Shown: positions 1-6,651, counted from the stretch's first letter. The stretch: 6,671 nucleotides of DNA from JAKBCQ01 sp021807585 (GCA_027325115.1 DAHWFG010000622.1:1-6671); one strand, 5' to 3'. Numbers and translations are program-made. The notes: generated by a model from the letters alone, not told the origin.

Positions 1-2574
1 GAGGACCGCGAGGTCGGCCGGATCGAAACCGACGCGAACGCCGCGACGCGATCGATCGAAGTTCCAATGAATATCCTTAAAATTCAGGGTGATCATCACA
101 TAACGTTTGATATCGAAGGCCGAGGGACATACGGTTACGCGATCGAATTGAGCGGGTTTTCGACCGATTTCGCCGCGGCCGCCAAGAACGCCGCGGGGGT
201 CGATTTCGCGATCGAGAAACGCGTCTTCGAGGCGGGCCCGCCGATCGTCGCGGGAGAGCCGTTGCCGACGGGCTTCTCGATCGCGGTCAATCCCGTCGTG
301 TTTGATAATATCATCAAGAAAGTTCCTCTCGGGGGAAGATCGCGCACGCGGATCGTCGCGCGCAGGCCCGCCGCGGTCGATTCAAGGAGCGATCGCGACG
401 GTCTGATCGTGATCGATCATCCCCCCGCGGGGATCACGCCGATCGTTGAATCGATTCAATCGCACGCGTCGGCGGTGAGATTCCGTCGCGGCGAGTTGAT
501 CTTTTGGTTCGCCCCCGGAATCGACCCGGGAACAATCCTTTACGACTCGATCGGAACAATCTCGGGCGATTATCTCGCGCCCCCCGTCGAGATCGCTTCG
601 GCTCGCGACGCCTCGCGACGCGTTTTCGGCGCTCCCGGCGGGCTCGAGGTTCTCAAAAAAGGAGAGGCGTCCGACGATCCGTATCGTCCCACCCCCGACG
701 AACTTTTGGCTCGCGGTAAACGCGCAATCGCGCATAAACATTACGATATCGCTGCGCGTGCTCTCGAACCCCTGTTCGAAAACTGGACGCTCCGCGACGA
801 GATCGCCAAAGACGCCGCGGCGATCCTCTTCGAAGCGACGATCAGGGGGAACGATCCTCATAAGATCGTCCGTTACGGCGAGATCTTTAAAGAAAAATCG
901 CCCGATAAAGCCGTATCATTTGATAATGTGAATAAGTTAGGCGACGCTTATCGCTCGATCGGCGAATTCGAGCGCGCCTGCCAGGTGAGGAGGGCTCTCA
1001 TCGACGCGAGCCGCGGCGAGGACGCGTCGATCGCCGAGATCTTGCGGGGCAAGAATCGCCCGCTCGAAGCGATCGCGTTCGCGCTCGATTTGTGGCGGCG
1101 TTATCCGATCGAGGCGTCTGTTCAATCGGATCTGTTCACACAAGCACAACTTCTGATTAAACACGCGACTCGTCACGAAGCCGACGCGAGGAATTCGGCG
1201 GTCGCCGCGGTTCCTAAGAGCGAGCTTTTGTTCCAGGCGATCCGGCTGATCCAGGTGTTTCTCGGCGAATCCCCCCTCGATCCGATCGCCGACGAGGCGG
1301 CTTGGGCGCAGCTCGGCGCGTTTCTTGAGCTCGACGACGACGAAACGGTAATCAAATTAGCCGATCGCGATCAGAAGCTGTATCCGCGCGGCGAATTCGT
1401 CGCGGGCTTCGCCTACGCCGAGGCGCTCGGCCTGTTTCGACTCGGGCGGTTCGACCGCGCGATCGCGGTCGCGCGCCGAATCGCCGAGGCGACCCAAACC
1501 GATCGCGAAGGGGACGTCAAGCCGAATGAACATCGCCTGGAAGCGCTGTACCTTTTGGGCCAAATCCACGAGGCGCGGAACGAGCCGGCGCTCGCGCTCG
1601 ACTATTATAAACAGGTGAGCGATCGATATCCCGAGGCCGCGATCGCCGTCGCCGAATACACGCGCAAGCAATTCTCGATTGCTGACGCGACGACGCTCCG
1701 CGAGCCGAACAAAGCCCAAGCCGGCGCGGCGCCGCGCGCACCCGCGGCGATCGATGCCAAGGACGATAAAGCCGAGCCCGACGCCAAAGCCGAGCCCGTC
1801 GTGAAGCGCGTTCCGCTCAATTCGCCGTCGATCGAGCTCAAATACCGTAATGTGGAATCGGCCGAGGTGAAGGTTTATCCCGTCGATCTGATGCGACTTT
1901 ATGTCGAACGGCGCGGGCTCGATCAGATCGAATCGATCGACCTCGCGGGAATCACGCCGCTCGTCGAAACGACCGTCAAACTTGGCGACGGGCGTGATTT
2001 CGAGGAGAAAATCGCGCGGATCCCGTTGCCGATTCAGGAGCACAAGGCGTATCTCGTGACGGCTCGCGGGGGCGATTTGTACGCGTCGGGGGTCGCGCTC
2101 TTCAGCCCCCTTTCGCTCGACGTCGTCGAGGACGCCGCCGCCGGAAAGGCGCGCGCCGCCGTACGCGAAGCCGCAACCGATAAACCGATCCCCAAGGTGC
2201 TCATCAAGGCGATCGGATCTGATAATAAAGAAATCATCACTGGTTATACCGATCCCCGCGGCGTTTTCCTCGCCGAGGGAATTCGAGGAACCGCGACGAT
2301 CATCGCGCGGCGCGGCTTCGACGAATACGCGATCCATCGCGGCCGAACGCGGCTCGGTCCGCAGCCCAATGTCAAACCCAACACCGATTCGACGAAACCG
2401 GGTCAAGGCGGATCTCCCCAAGAATCGCCAAGCCCCGCGGCGCAAACTCCCCTCGATCAATCTCTCAAAGACATTAATGAACGCATGATAATACGACAAA
2501 TGGAGCGATCGCGCCGCGGCGGCGGGATGCGAGGCGGAATGGGGGGCGGAATGATGGGCGGAGGGATGATGTAA
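1..2574 (+). CDS. Alpha-2-macroglobulin-like protein with TPR region, C-terminal part (5' end outside window)
   Basis: The reading frame has no stop between base 1 and the ATG at 67 (it reads EDREVGRIETDANAATRSIEVP, then M), so that ATG is probably internal and the gene starts upstream. Residues here are numbered from that Met. Residues 1-35 (LKIQGDHHITFDIEGRGTY) resemble the strand-rich end of an A2M thioester domain. Residues 45-197 look like the MG10 domain, with VIDHPPAGITPIVES matching the family's 'V.D.lPAG.eP..es' pattern. Residues 211-530 are helical with TPR-like repeats near 284-315, 448-478 and 490-525. A charged Ala/Lys/Glu/Pro linker follows (541-580), then a beta region (585-760) with macroglobulin-like features (LKYRNVESAEVKVYPVDL; a TDPRGVFLAEGI 'TD.rG' turn). 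A Pro/Ser/Gln linker and a Gly/Met tail end the protein. The family traps proteases or protects the cell envelope. The thioester CxEQ motif, if present, would be upstream, so activity cannot be judged. Signal peptide not visible. The A2M assignment rests on recalled family patterns; a plain TPR envelope protein is the alternative. Confidence 0.72.
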   Translation, partial: EDREVGRIETDANAATRSIEVPMNILKIQGDHHITFDIEGRGTYGYAIELSGFSTDFAAAAKNAAGVDFAIEKRVFEAGPPIVAGEPLPTGFSIAVNPVVFDNIIKKVPLGGRSRTRIVARRPAAVDSRSDRDGLIVIDHPPAGITPIVESIQSHASAVRFRRGELIFWFAPGIDPGTILYDSIGTISGDYLAPPVEIASARDASRRVFGAPGGLEVLKKGEASDDPYRPTPDELLARGKRAIAHKHYDIAARALEPLFENWTLRDEIAKDAAAILFEATIRGNDPHKIVRYGEIFKEKSPDKAVSFDNVNKLGDAYRSIGEFERACQVRRALIDASRGEDASIAEILRGKNRPLEAIAFALDLWRRYPIEASVQSDLFTQAQLLIKHATRHEADARNSAVAAVPKSELLFQAIRLIQVFLGESPLDPIADEAAWAQLGAFLELDDDETVIKLADRDQKLYPRGEFVAGFAYAEALGLFRLGRFDRAIAVARRIAEATQTDREGDVKPNEHRLEALYLLGQIHEARNEPALALDYYKQVSDRYPEAAIAVAEYTRKQFSIADATTLREPNKAQAGAAPRAPAAIDAKDDKAEPDAKAEPVVKRVPLNSPSIELKYRNVESAEVKVYPVDLMRLYVERRGLDQIESIDLAGITPLVETTVKLGDGRDFEEKIARIPLPIQEHKAYLVTARGGDLYASGVALFSPLSLDVVEDAAAGKARAAVREAATDKPIPKVLIKAIGSDNKEIITGYTDPRGVFLAEGIRGTATIIARRGFDEYAIHRGRTRLGPQPNVKPNTDSTKPGQGGSPQESPSPAAQTPLDQSLKDINERMIIRQMERSRRGGGMRGGMGGGMMGGGMM
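1768..1798 (+). repeat. Two-copy in-frame tandem repeat (18-nt period) in the linker
   Basis: The 13-mer AAAGCCGAGCCCG occurs at 1768-1780 and again at 1786-1798, exactly 18 nt apart and in frame. It encodes KAEPDAKAEPV in the charged linker between the TPR region and the C-terminal beta region. This fits a flexible spacer growing by slippage or small duplication. Confidence 0.6.
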
Positions 2575-2730
2575 GCATCAGCACAAATTCAAATGATTAT
2601 ATCCGTTTATAAAATAAGTCCGGTTTGATCCTGGGCGATTCGCGCCTTTCCCGGGGTCTGCCGGCGGGGCGTGCTTCGCGTTACAATCGCTCTTTCGAGA
2701 ATTTCGTCCCTTTATCGCTTTTTGGTTCGC

Positions 2731-2735
2731 GAGGA
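2731..2735 (+). promoter_or_regulatory. Ribosome binding site for gnd
   Basis: GAGGA lies 8 nt before the ATG at 2744, a good Shine-Dalgarno match and spacing. It supports this start, which gives the protein a 17-residue Thr/Ala/Ser-rich lead before the dinucleotide-binding fold. A TACAAT at 2682-2687 could serve as a -10 element, but no convincing -35 stands at the right distance. Confidence 0.6.
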
Positions 2736-2743
2736 ATCGACGC

Positions 2744-4234
2744 ATGGCGACCGCAACGACTTCAAAATCAACCCCGACCGCGGCGACCGCCGATATCGGC
2801 CTGGTGGGGCTCGCGGTGATGGGTGAGAACTTGGCCCTCAATATGGAGAGTCACGGCTTTACCGTCGCGGTGTTCAATCGCACGACGGCGAAGGTCGACG
2901 CCTTCGTTGGCGGTCGCGGCGCAGGCAAGAAGTTTGTCGGCTGTCATTCGGTCGAGGATCTCGTCAAGTCGCTCAAGCGGCCCCGCAAGATCATGATGAT
3001 GGTGAAGGCGGGCGCCGCGGTCGACGCCGTGATCGACGAATTCCTCCCCCTGCTCGAACCCGGCGATATTTTGATCGACGGCGGCAACTCGTACTTCCCC
3101 GACACCACCAGACGAACCCAGACGCTGAAAAGCAAGGGGATCTTGTTCGTCGGCACGGGAGTTTCCGGCGGCGAGGAGGGTGCGCTCAAAGGCCCTTCGA
3201 TCATGCCCGGAGGGAATCCCGAAGCGTGGCCCGCGGTCAAGCCGATCTTCCAGGCGATCGCCGCCAAAGTCGCCGACGGAACGCCATGCTGCGACTGGGT
3301 CGGCCCCGAGGGCGCCGGGCATTTCGTCAAAATGGTGCACAACGGTATCGAATACGGCGATATTCAATTGATCAACGAGGCGTACGACGTACTCCACTCG
3401 CTGCTGGGGCTCGGCGCCGACGACCTGCACAAAGTCTTCTCGCAATGGAACAAGGGTCCGCTCGATAGCTACCTCATCGAGATCACGAGCGATATCTTCG
3501 CCTATAAAGATCCCGAATCGGGCAAGCCGATGGTCGATCTGATCCTCGACGCCGCGGGCCAAAAAGGAACGGGCAAATGGACCGTCGTCTCGGCGCTCGA
3601 TCTGGGAGTGCCCCTCACTCTCATCGGCGAGGCGGTCTTCTCACGCTGCCTTTCGGCGATTAAAGAGGAACGCGTCGCCGCGAGCAAACTGCTCGCGGGC
3701 CCCAAACCGACGTACGACGGCGATCGTCAAGGGCTGATCGACGACGTCGAAAAGGCTCTCTACGCCAGTAAGATCGTCTCCTACGCGCAGGGTTTCGCGC
3801 TCATGAGGGCGATGGGCCTCGAAGCGAAATGGGAGATCAACATGGGAGGCGTGGCGCTCATGTGGCGCGGCGGGTGCATCATCCGCAGCGCTTTCCTTGG
3901 TAAAATCAAAGAGGCTTTTGATAAGAATCATAACCTCACCAACTTGATGCTCGATCCTTACTTCACCGCCGAGCTCGAACGGTGTTCCGACGGTTGGCGG
4001 CGCGTTTGCGCGCACGCCGCGACTCGCGGCGTCCCCGCCCCGGCGATCGCCTCGGCGCTCGCGTACTTCGACGGTTATCGCCGCGAACGACTTCCCGCCA
4101 ACCTGCTGCAGGCGCAGCGCGATTATTTCGGCGCGCACACGTACGAACGCGTCGACAAACCCCGCGGACAATTCTTCCACACCAACTGGACGGGACACGG
4201 CGGAACGACCTCGTCGACGACGTACAACGTCTAA
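2744..4234 (+). CDS. gnd: 6-phosphogluconate dehydrogenase, decarboxylating
   Basis: This cytosolic enzyme of the oxidative pentose phosphate pathway converts 6-phosphogluconate and NADP+ to ribulose 5-phosphate, CO2 and NADPH (EC 1.1.1.44). The 496 residues match the long, dimeric form of the family. The Rossmann glycine motif GLAVMG is at 22-27, and NRT at 45-47 is the expected NADP 2'-phosphate recognition site. The substrate motif VSGGEEGA is at 140-147. The catalytic pair is Lys196 and Glu203 in FVKMVHNGIEYGD, equivalent to Lys183/Glu190 of the sheep enzyme. QWNKGPLDSYLIEIT, GTGKWT and FGAHTYER are all present. The protein ends HTNWTGHGGTTSSTTYNV, very like the C-terminal tail of animal 6PGDH. 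The first 17 residues are a low-complexity Thr/Ala/Ser extension of no known role. The gene appears intact. It sits 169 nt after the A2M-like gene, with its own ribosome binding site, and is followed by a hairpin, so it is probably monocistronic. Confidence 0.97.
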   Translation: MATATTSKSTPTAATADIGLVGLAVMGENLALNMESHGFTVAVFNRTTAKVDAFVGGRGAGKKFVGCHSVEDLVKSLKRPRKIMMMVKAGAAVDAVIDEFLPLLEPGDILIDGGNSYFPDTTRRTQTLKSKGILFVGTGVSGGEEGALKGPSIMPGGNPEAWPAVKPIFQAIAAKVADGTPCCDWVGPEGAGHFVKMVHNGIEYGDIQLINEAYDVLHSLLGLGADDLHKVFSQWNKGPLDSYLIEITSDIFAYKDPESGKPMVDLILDAAGQKGTGKWTVVSALDLGVPLTLIGEAVFSRCLSAIKEERVAASKLLAGPKPTYDGDRQGLIDDVEKALYASKIVSYAQGFALMRAMGLEAKWEINMGGVALMWRGGCIIRSAFLGKIKEAFDKNHNLTNLMLDPYFTAELERCSDGWRRVCAHAATRGVPAPAIASALAYFDGYRRERLPANLLQAQRDYFGAHTYERVDKPRGQFFHTNWTGHGGTTSSTTYNV

Positions 4235-4243
4235 TCGAAACCA

Positions 4244-4284
4244 AAGCAATCGCGCCGAAGCACAAATGCTCGGCGCGATCGCTT
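4244..4284 (+). terminator. Strong hairpin after gnd, probable transcription terminator
   Basis: ATCGCGCCGA (4249-4258) and TCGGCGCGAT (4270-4279) are perfect 10-bp inverted arms. Inside, GCA/TGC (4260-4262 with 4267-4269) can pair around a CAAA loop, with A4259 bulged. Outside, AAGC (4244-4247) pairs with GCTT (4281-4284) across an A/C mismatch. It begins 9 nt after the gnd stop. The following bases (CTTCC) are pyrimidine-rich but do not form a true T tract, so it may need Rho or act as an RNA-stabilising 3' end. Confidence 0.6.
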
Positions 4285-4349
4285 CTTCCAGAAATCTCGC
4301 GACCCCTTAAAACAAACGATTCTACAAATCAATTGCCGAAAGAATAATC

Positions 4350-5447
4350 ATGCGATTGTCCGCGATCGGGATGAACGTATGCGATCTCGACACCCCCGCT
4401 TTGTTGTTAAACATGAGCGCATTCGAGCGCAATATCGCGACGATGGCCGGCAGGTTCAAGTCGAGCGGTATCGGCTGGAGACCGCACGCCAAGGCGTTCA
4501 AATGTCCCGCGATCGCTCATATCCTCCGCCGCTCGGGAGCGTTCGGAGTCACCGTCGCCAAGGTTTCCGAGGCCGAGGTGATGGCCGCGGCAGGCATTGA
4601 AGACATCTTGATCGCGAACATGATCGTCGGCTCGGCGAAAACGGCGCGGCTCGCGGCGCTCGCTCGATTCGCAAACGCCAAGGCGTGTGTCGATCATATC
4701 GATCAGATCGATCCGATGGCTACCGCGGCGCGGGCGATCGGGACGACGATCGGCGTGTTGATCGAGGTCGATTTGGGGCTCAACCGTTGCGGCGCCTCGA
4801 ACGCCGAGATCGCCGCCGAGCTGGCGCGCCGGGTCGCGAATTCGCGCGGCCTAAGGCTAGACGGAGTGATGGGTTACGAAGGCCATACGCTGATGATCGC
4901 CGACCCCGACGAAAAACGGCGGGCGATCGTCACGGCGCTCGATCGATTGATCGAGGCTCGCGATCGGTTGACCGATCTGGGGCTCGCTTGCTCCATCGTC
5001 TCGGCGGGAGGAACCGGTTCGTACCAATACACCGCCGATTACCGCGGGATCAGCGAGATCCAGGCGGGGGGAGGCGTTTTCGCATGCCTTTATTACACAA
5101 AGAGTTGCGGCGTGAAGGGGCACGAGAATTCGCTCACGGTTTTGGCGACGGTCGTCGGCAGGCCCGCGGCCGATCGCGCGATCCTCGATATCGGTCAAAA
5201 AGCGATCAGCCAACACCGCGAAACGCCCGTCTTGCGCGACCACCCCGAAACGCGCATTCTCAACCTCTCAGCCGAACACACCGTCGTCTCGATGCCGCGC
5301 GATTATCCGCTCAAAATCGGCGATAAAGTGCACGTAATCCCGGGTTACAGCGATTTTACATTCGTCCTCCACGATCGCGTTTTGGCGCATCGAAATGACG
5401 TCGTTGAGGCAAGCTGGGAGCTTTGGGGAAGAGGGATGCTTCAGTGA
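4350..5447 (+). CDS. D-threonine aldolase / D-serine dehydratase (DSD1) family PLP enzyme
   Basis: This is a fold-type III (alanine racemase-like) PLP enzyme. Family members act on D-3-hydroxy amino acids: D-threonine aldolase, 3-hydroxy-D-aspartate aldolase, or eukaryotic-type D-serine dehydratase. The N-terminal DLDTPALLLN (12-21) is the usual family opening. WRPHAKAFKCP (43-53) carries the PLP lysine, Lys48; the usual sequence there is RPHxKTHK. Barrel motifs are EVDLGLNRCG (139-148), GYEGH (175-179) and the phosphate-binding VSAGGTGSY (217-225). The family normally ends with a His-x-Cys or His-x-Asp metal site after a 'vPnH' turn. Here the matching segment is IPGYSD (330-335), so Tyr333 stands where His is expected and Asp335 keeps the second position. 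The 365-residue length is normal. The start at 4350 has only a weak purine-rich site (GAAAGAA); Met8 (4371) is an alternative that keeps all motifs. Substrate and metal use cannot be decided from the sequence. Confidence 0.85.
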   Translation: MRLSAIGMNVCDLDTPALLLNMSAFERNIATMAGRFKSSGIGWRPHAKAFKCPAIAHILRRSGAFGVTVAKVSEAEVMAAAGIEDILIANMIVGSAKTARLAALARFANAKACVDHIDQIDPMATAARAIGTTIGVLIEVDLGLNRCGASNAEIAAELARRVANSRGLRLDGVMGYEGHTLMIADPDEKRRAIVTALDRLIEARDRLTDLGLACSIVSAGGTGSYQYTADYRGISEIQAGGGVFACLYYTKSCGVKGHENSLTVLATVVGRPAADRAILDIGQKAISQHRETPVLRDHPETRILNLSAEHTVVSMPRDYPLKIGDKVHVIPGYSDFTFVLHDRVLAHRNDVVEASWELWGRGMLQ

Positions 5448-5460
5448 TCGATTGGCTTTC

Positions 5461-5480
5461 CGAAAAATTGAGATTTTTCG
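5461..5480 (+). terminator. A/T-rich hairpin after the DSD1-type gene
   Basis: CGAAAAAT (5461-5468) and ATTTTTCG (5473-5480) form a perfect 8-bp stem with a TGAG tetraloop, starting 13 nt after the stop codon. The run of five T is inside the 3' arm rather than after it, so this is not a textbook intrinsic terminator. Position and symmetry still favour a terminator or 3'-end structure. Confidence 0.5.
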
Positions 5481-5592
5481 TGTCCCAATGCACCGCGGAA
5501 TGACAATTTACTTGTAGAGGATGCTTGTTTGGATCGGGTGCGGAAGGAAGGTGAAATCGAGCGATAACGATTCGACGGGACGCCTGCGTGTC

Positions 5593-5644
5593 GAGCGTCT
5601 GGCGAGGCTCATTCGTTGAGAATGGCTCGTTTCAGAGCGTCTGG
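5593..5644 (+). repeat. 10-bp direct repeat, 42-nt spacing
   Basis: GAGCGTCTGG occurs at 5593-5602 and 5635-5644. The 42-nt start-to-start distance is about four turns of B-DNA, so both copies would face the same side of the helix. This would suit a regulator binding cooperatively upstream of the sigma-like gene, but two copies could also be chance in this composition. Confidence 0.35.
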
Positions 5645-5784
5645 TCGATTCCGACCGAAATTGACCTCGATCAAAATCGTTCCATCCCGTATTTTCGTCG
5701 TCACCGTTCGCGCGTCGACCGAACATATCGTAGGTTCCAATAAGATCCGGTTGAAGTCGCCCGCTTTCAAACGTTCCTGGTGGA

Positions 5785-5794
5785 TCGGATCCGA
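5785..5794. promoter_or_regulatory. Perfect 10-bp palindrome upstream of the sigma-like gene (possible operator)
   Basis: TCGGATCCGA is its own reverse complement and ends 29 nt before the GTG start at 5824. Its position would suit an operator or an mRNA leader element. A palindrome of this length can also arise by chance, so the call is weak. Confidence 0.25.
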
Positions 5795-5807
5795 ATTACT
5801 GGCTGGA

Positions 5808-5813
5808 AAGGGA
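5808..5813 (+). promoter_or_regulatory. Ribosome binding site deciding the GTG start
   Basis: AAGGGA lies 10 nt before the GTG at 5824. No in-frame ATG exists upstream back to the stop at 5752-5754. The next in-frame ATG (5914, residue 31) would delete the conserved-looking N-terminal motif, so the GTG is the preferred start. Confidence 0.6.
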
Positions 5814-5823
5814 TCAAACGGCC

Positions 5824-6651
5824 GTGAGCGGAAAATCGAGCCAATCACGACGGCGTTACACCCCAGGGGTGGAATCGCTCGAGGCGCTCAGGCTTTTGAG
5901 CGCCGCGACCGCGATGCCGAACGTCGTCGGTCCGCTCGAGTTAGGCTCGAATTCGCCGACTCCGAACACGACCGATACGCTCAACACGGCGCAGGCGCTC
6001 GCGTCGATCGCGTCGACGACCTCGACCGCGACGCCGGGTTCGACTTATCCCGTCGTCACATCGACGATTACGTCGACTTCGATACAAACGTCGACCGCTT
6101 CAATCGCGACGGTCGATCCCGCAGCGATCGCCTCGGGGCTCTCACAGCTCGATCGGTATTTGAATCGAGCCTGGTTCCGCGCCGGGATCCCCGTCCAGCA
6201 GCACGCCGATAGCACCCAGGCGGTTTATCTCACGCTGCTGCAAAACATGGGACGAACCAAATTTGATCAGCTCGTGGCGCTGATCGGCGTGAACGGCATC
6301 CGCGACGTCCTCAGCCAAGAAACCGACGACGGCCCCGATTTCTTCCGCGCCGTCGACACGATCAAAAAACGAGCCCAACGTGAACGGACGTTCCAACCGC
6401 TCGAATCGGCGTCGATCCAGCCCTCGACCGCTTCGACGACCGACCCCGGATCGCTCCGCAACACGCTCGACGAGGTGATCGGACAAATGCTGAGCCCACG
6501 CGAGGCCGAACTGATCCAAGCCACCCTCAAAGGCGAAACGCCAAGCGAGATCGCGTCGAAATGGGGCGTCGCTCCCAAAACCGTCAGTAACGAAAAAACC
6601 CGCGCCATTCAAAAACTTCGCGGCGCCCTAGGAAACACGCTCGTCGATTGA
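5824..6651 (+). CDS. Sigma-70-like protein with N-terminal LEPR-xLL-type motif
   Basis: The 275 residues fall into four parts. Residues 9-27 (RRRYTPGVESLEALRLLSA) match the LEPR-xLL-type N-terminal motif common on planctomycete surface and exported proteins; there is no classical signal peptide or membrane helix. Residues 42-97 are Ser/Thr-rich low complexity. Residues 105-195 are helical: LDRYLNRAWFRAGI, ADSTQAVYLTLLQNMGR and FFRAVDTIKKRAQRERTFQPL resemble sigma region 2 of planctomycete ECF-like factors, including a 'Dx(T)Q..(y/f)' pattern and a basic stretch. Residues 222-268 are a clear region 4 / LuxR-like helix-turn-helix: LSPREAELIQ, then SEIASKWGVAPKTVSNEKTRAIQKLR. The protein likely binds DNA and may direct RNA polymerase, but region 2 is divergent, so a non-sigma regulator is possible. 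GTG start chosen from the AAGGGA site and the retained N-terminal motif. It stands alone after a 376-nt gap. The sigma-like call is inference from motif patterns; the helix-turn-helix itself is well supported. Confidence 0.7.
   Translation: MSGKSSQSRRRYTPGVESLEALRLLSAATAMPNVVGPLELGSNSPTPNTTDTLNTAQALASIASTTSTATPGSTYPVVTSTITSTSIQTSTASIATVDPAAIASGLSQLDRYLNRAWFRAGIPVQQHADSTQAVYLTLLQNMGRTKFDQLVALIGVNGIRDVLSQETDDGPDFFRAVDTIKKRAQRERTFQPLESASIQPSTASTTDPGSLRNTLDEVIGQMLSPREAELIQATLKGETPSEIASKWGVAPKTVSNEKTRAIQKLRGALGNTLVD

Larger units (their letters stand above)
5448..5823. other. 376-nt intergenic region with no convincing gene
   Basis: No reading frame here has both a credible start and protein-like content. 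The stretch looks less GC-rich than the flanking genes. It holds an A/T hairpin right after the DSD1-type gene, a 10-bp direct repeat 42 nt apart, a TTGACC (5661-5666) resembling a -35 box but with no good -10 at 16-19 nt, and a perfect 10-bp palindrome about 30 nt before the next start codon. It most likely contains the promoter and leader of the sigma-like gene. Confidence 0.6.

Noticed and set aside
1357..2499. 380-residue open frame on the - strand inside the A2M-like gene
   Set aside because: The + strand frame has recognisable domain patterns. The antisense translation is Arg/Asp/Gly-rich with no motif, as expected from the mirror of GC-rich codons.
2608..2613. TATAAA in the gap before gnd as a promoter -10
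   Set aside because: No -35-like hexamer stands 16-18 nt upstream, and A/T-rich words are expected in this intergenic stretch.
2768..3562. 264-residue open frame on the - strand inside gnd
   Set aside because: It lies opposite a certain gnd gene and has no recognisable motif or independent ribosome binding site.
4685..5326. 213-residue + strand frame inside the DSD1-type gene
   Set aside because: It is an out-of-frame translation, extremely Arg/Asp-rich and repetitive, overlapping a gene with clear PLP-enzyme motifs.
5521..5619. Possible 32-residue small gene after the DSD1-type gene
   Set aside because: The GAGG purine site abuts the ATG with no spacing, and the peptide shows no features, so chance is more likely.
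5609..5848. 79-residue - strand frame in the intergenic region, with a fairly protein-like end (GTILIEVNFGRNRPDALKRAI)
   Set aside because: No family is recognised, and it overlaps the start of the sigma-like gene. A decayed gene remnant cannot be excluded, but the evidence is too thin to annotate.
6055..6100. Repeated TCGAC/ACGTCGAC words in the sigma-like gene, which might look like binding sites
   Set aside because: They follow from repeated Thr and Ser codons (ACG TCG) in the low-complexity linker.
5616..6212. 198-residue + strand frame running from the intergenic region into the sigma-like gene
   Set aside because: Over 5824-6212 it is the shifted frame of the Ser/Thr linker, giving Arg/Asp-rich sequence. 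It has no good start and no motif.
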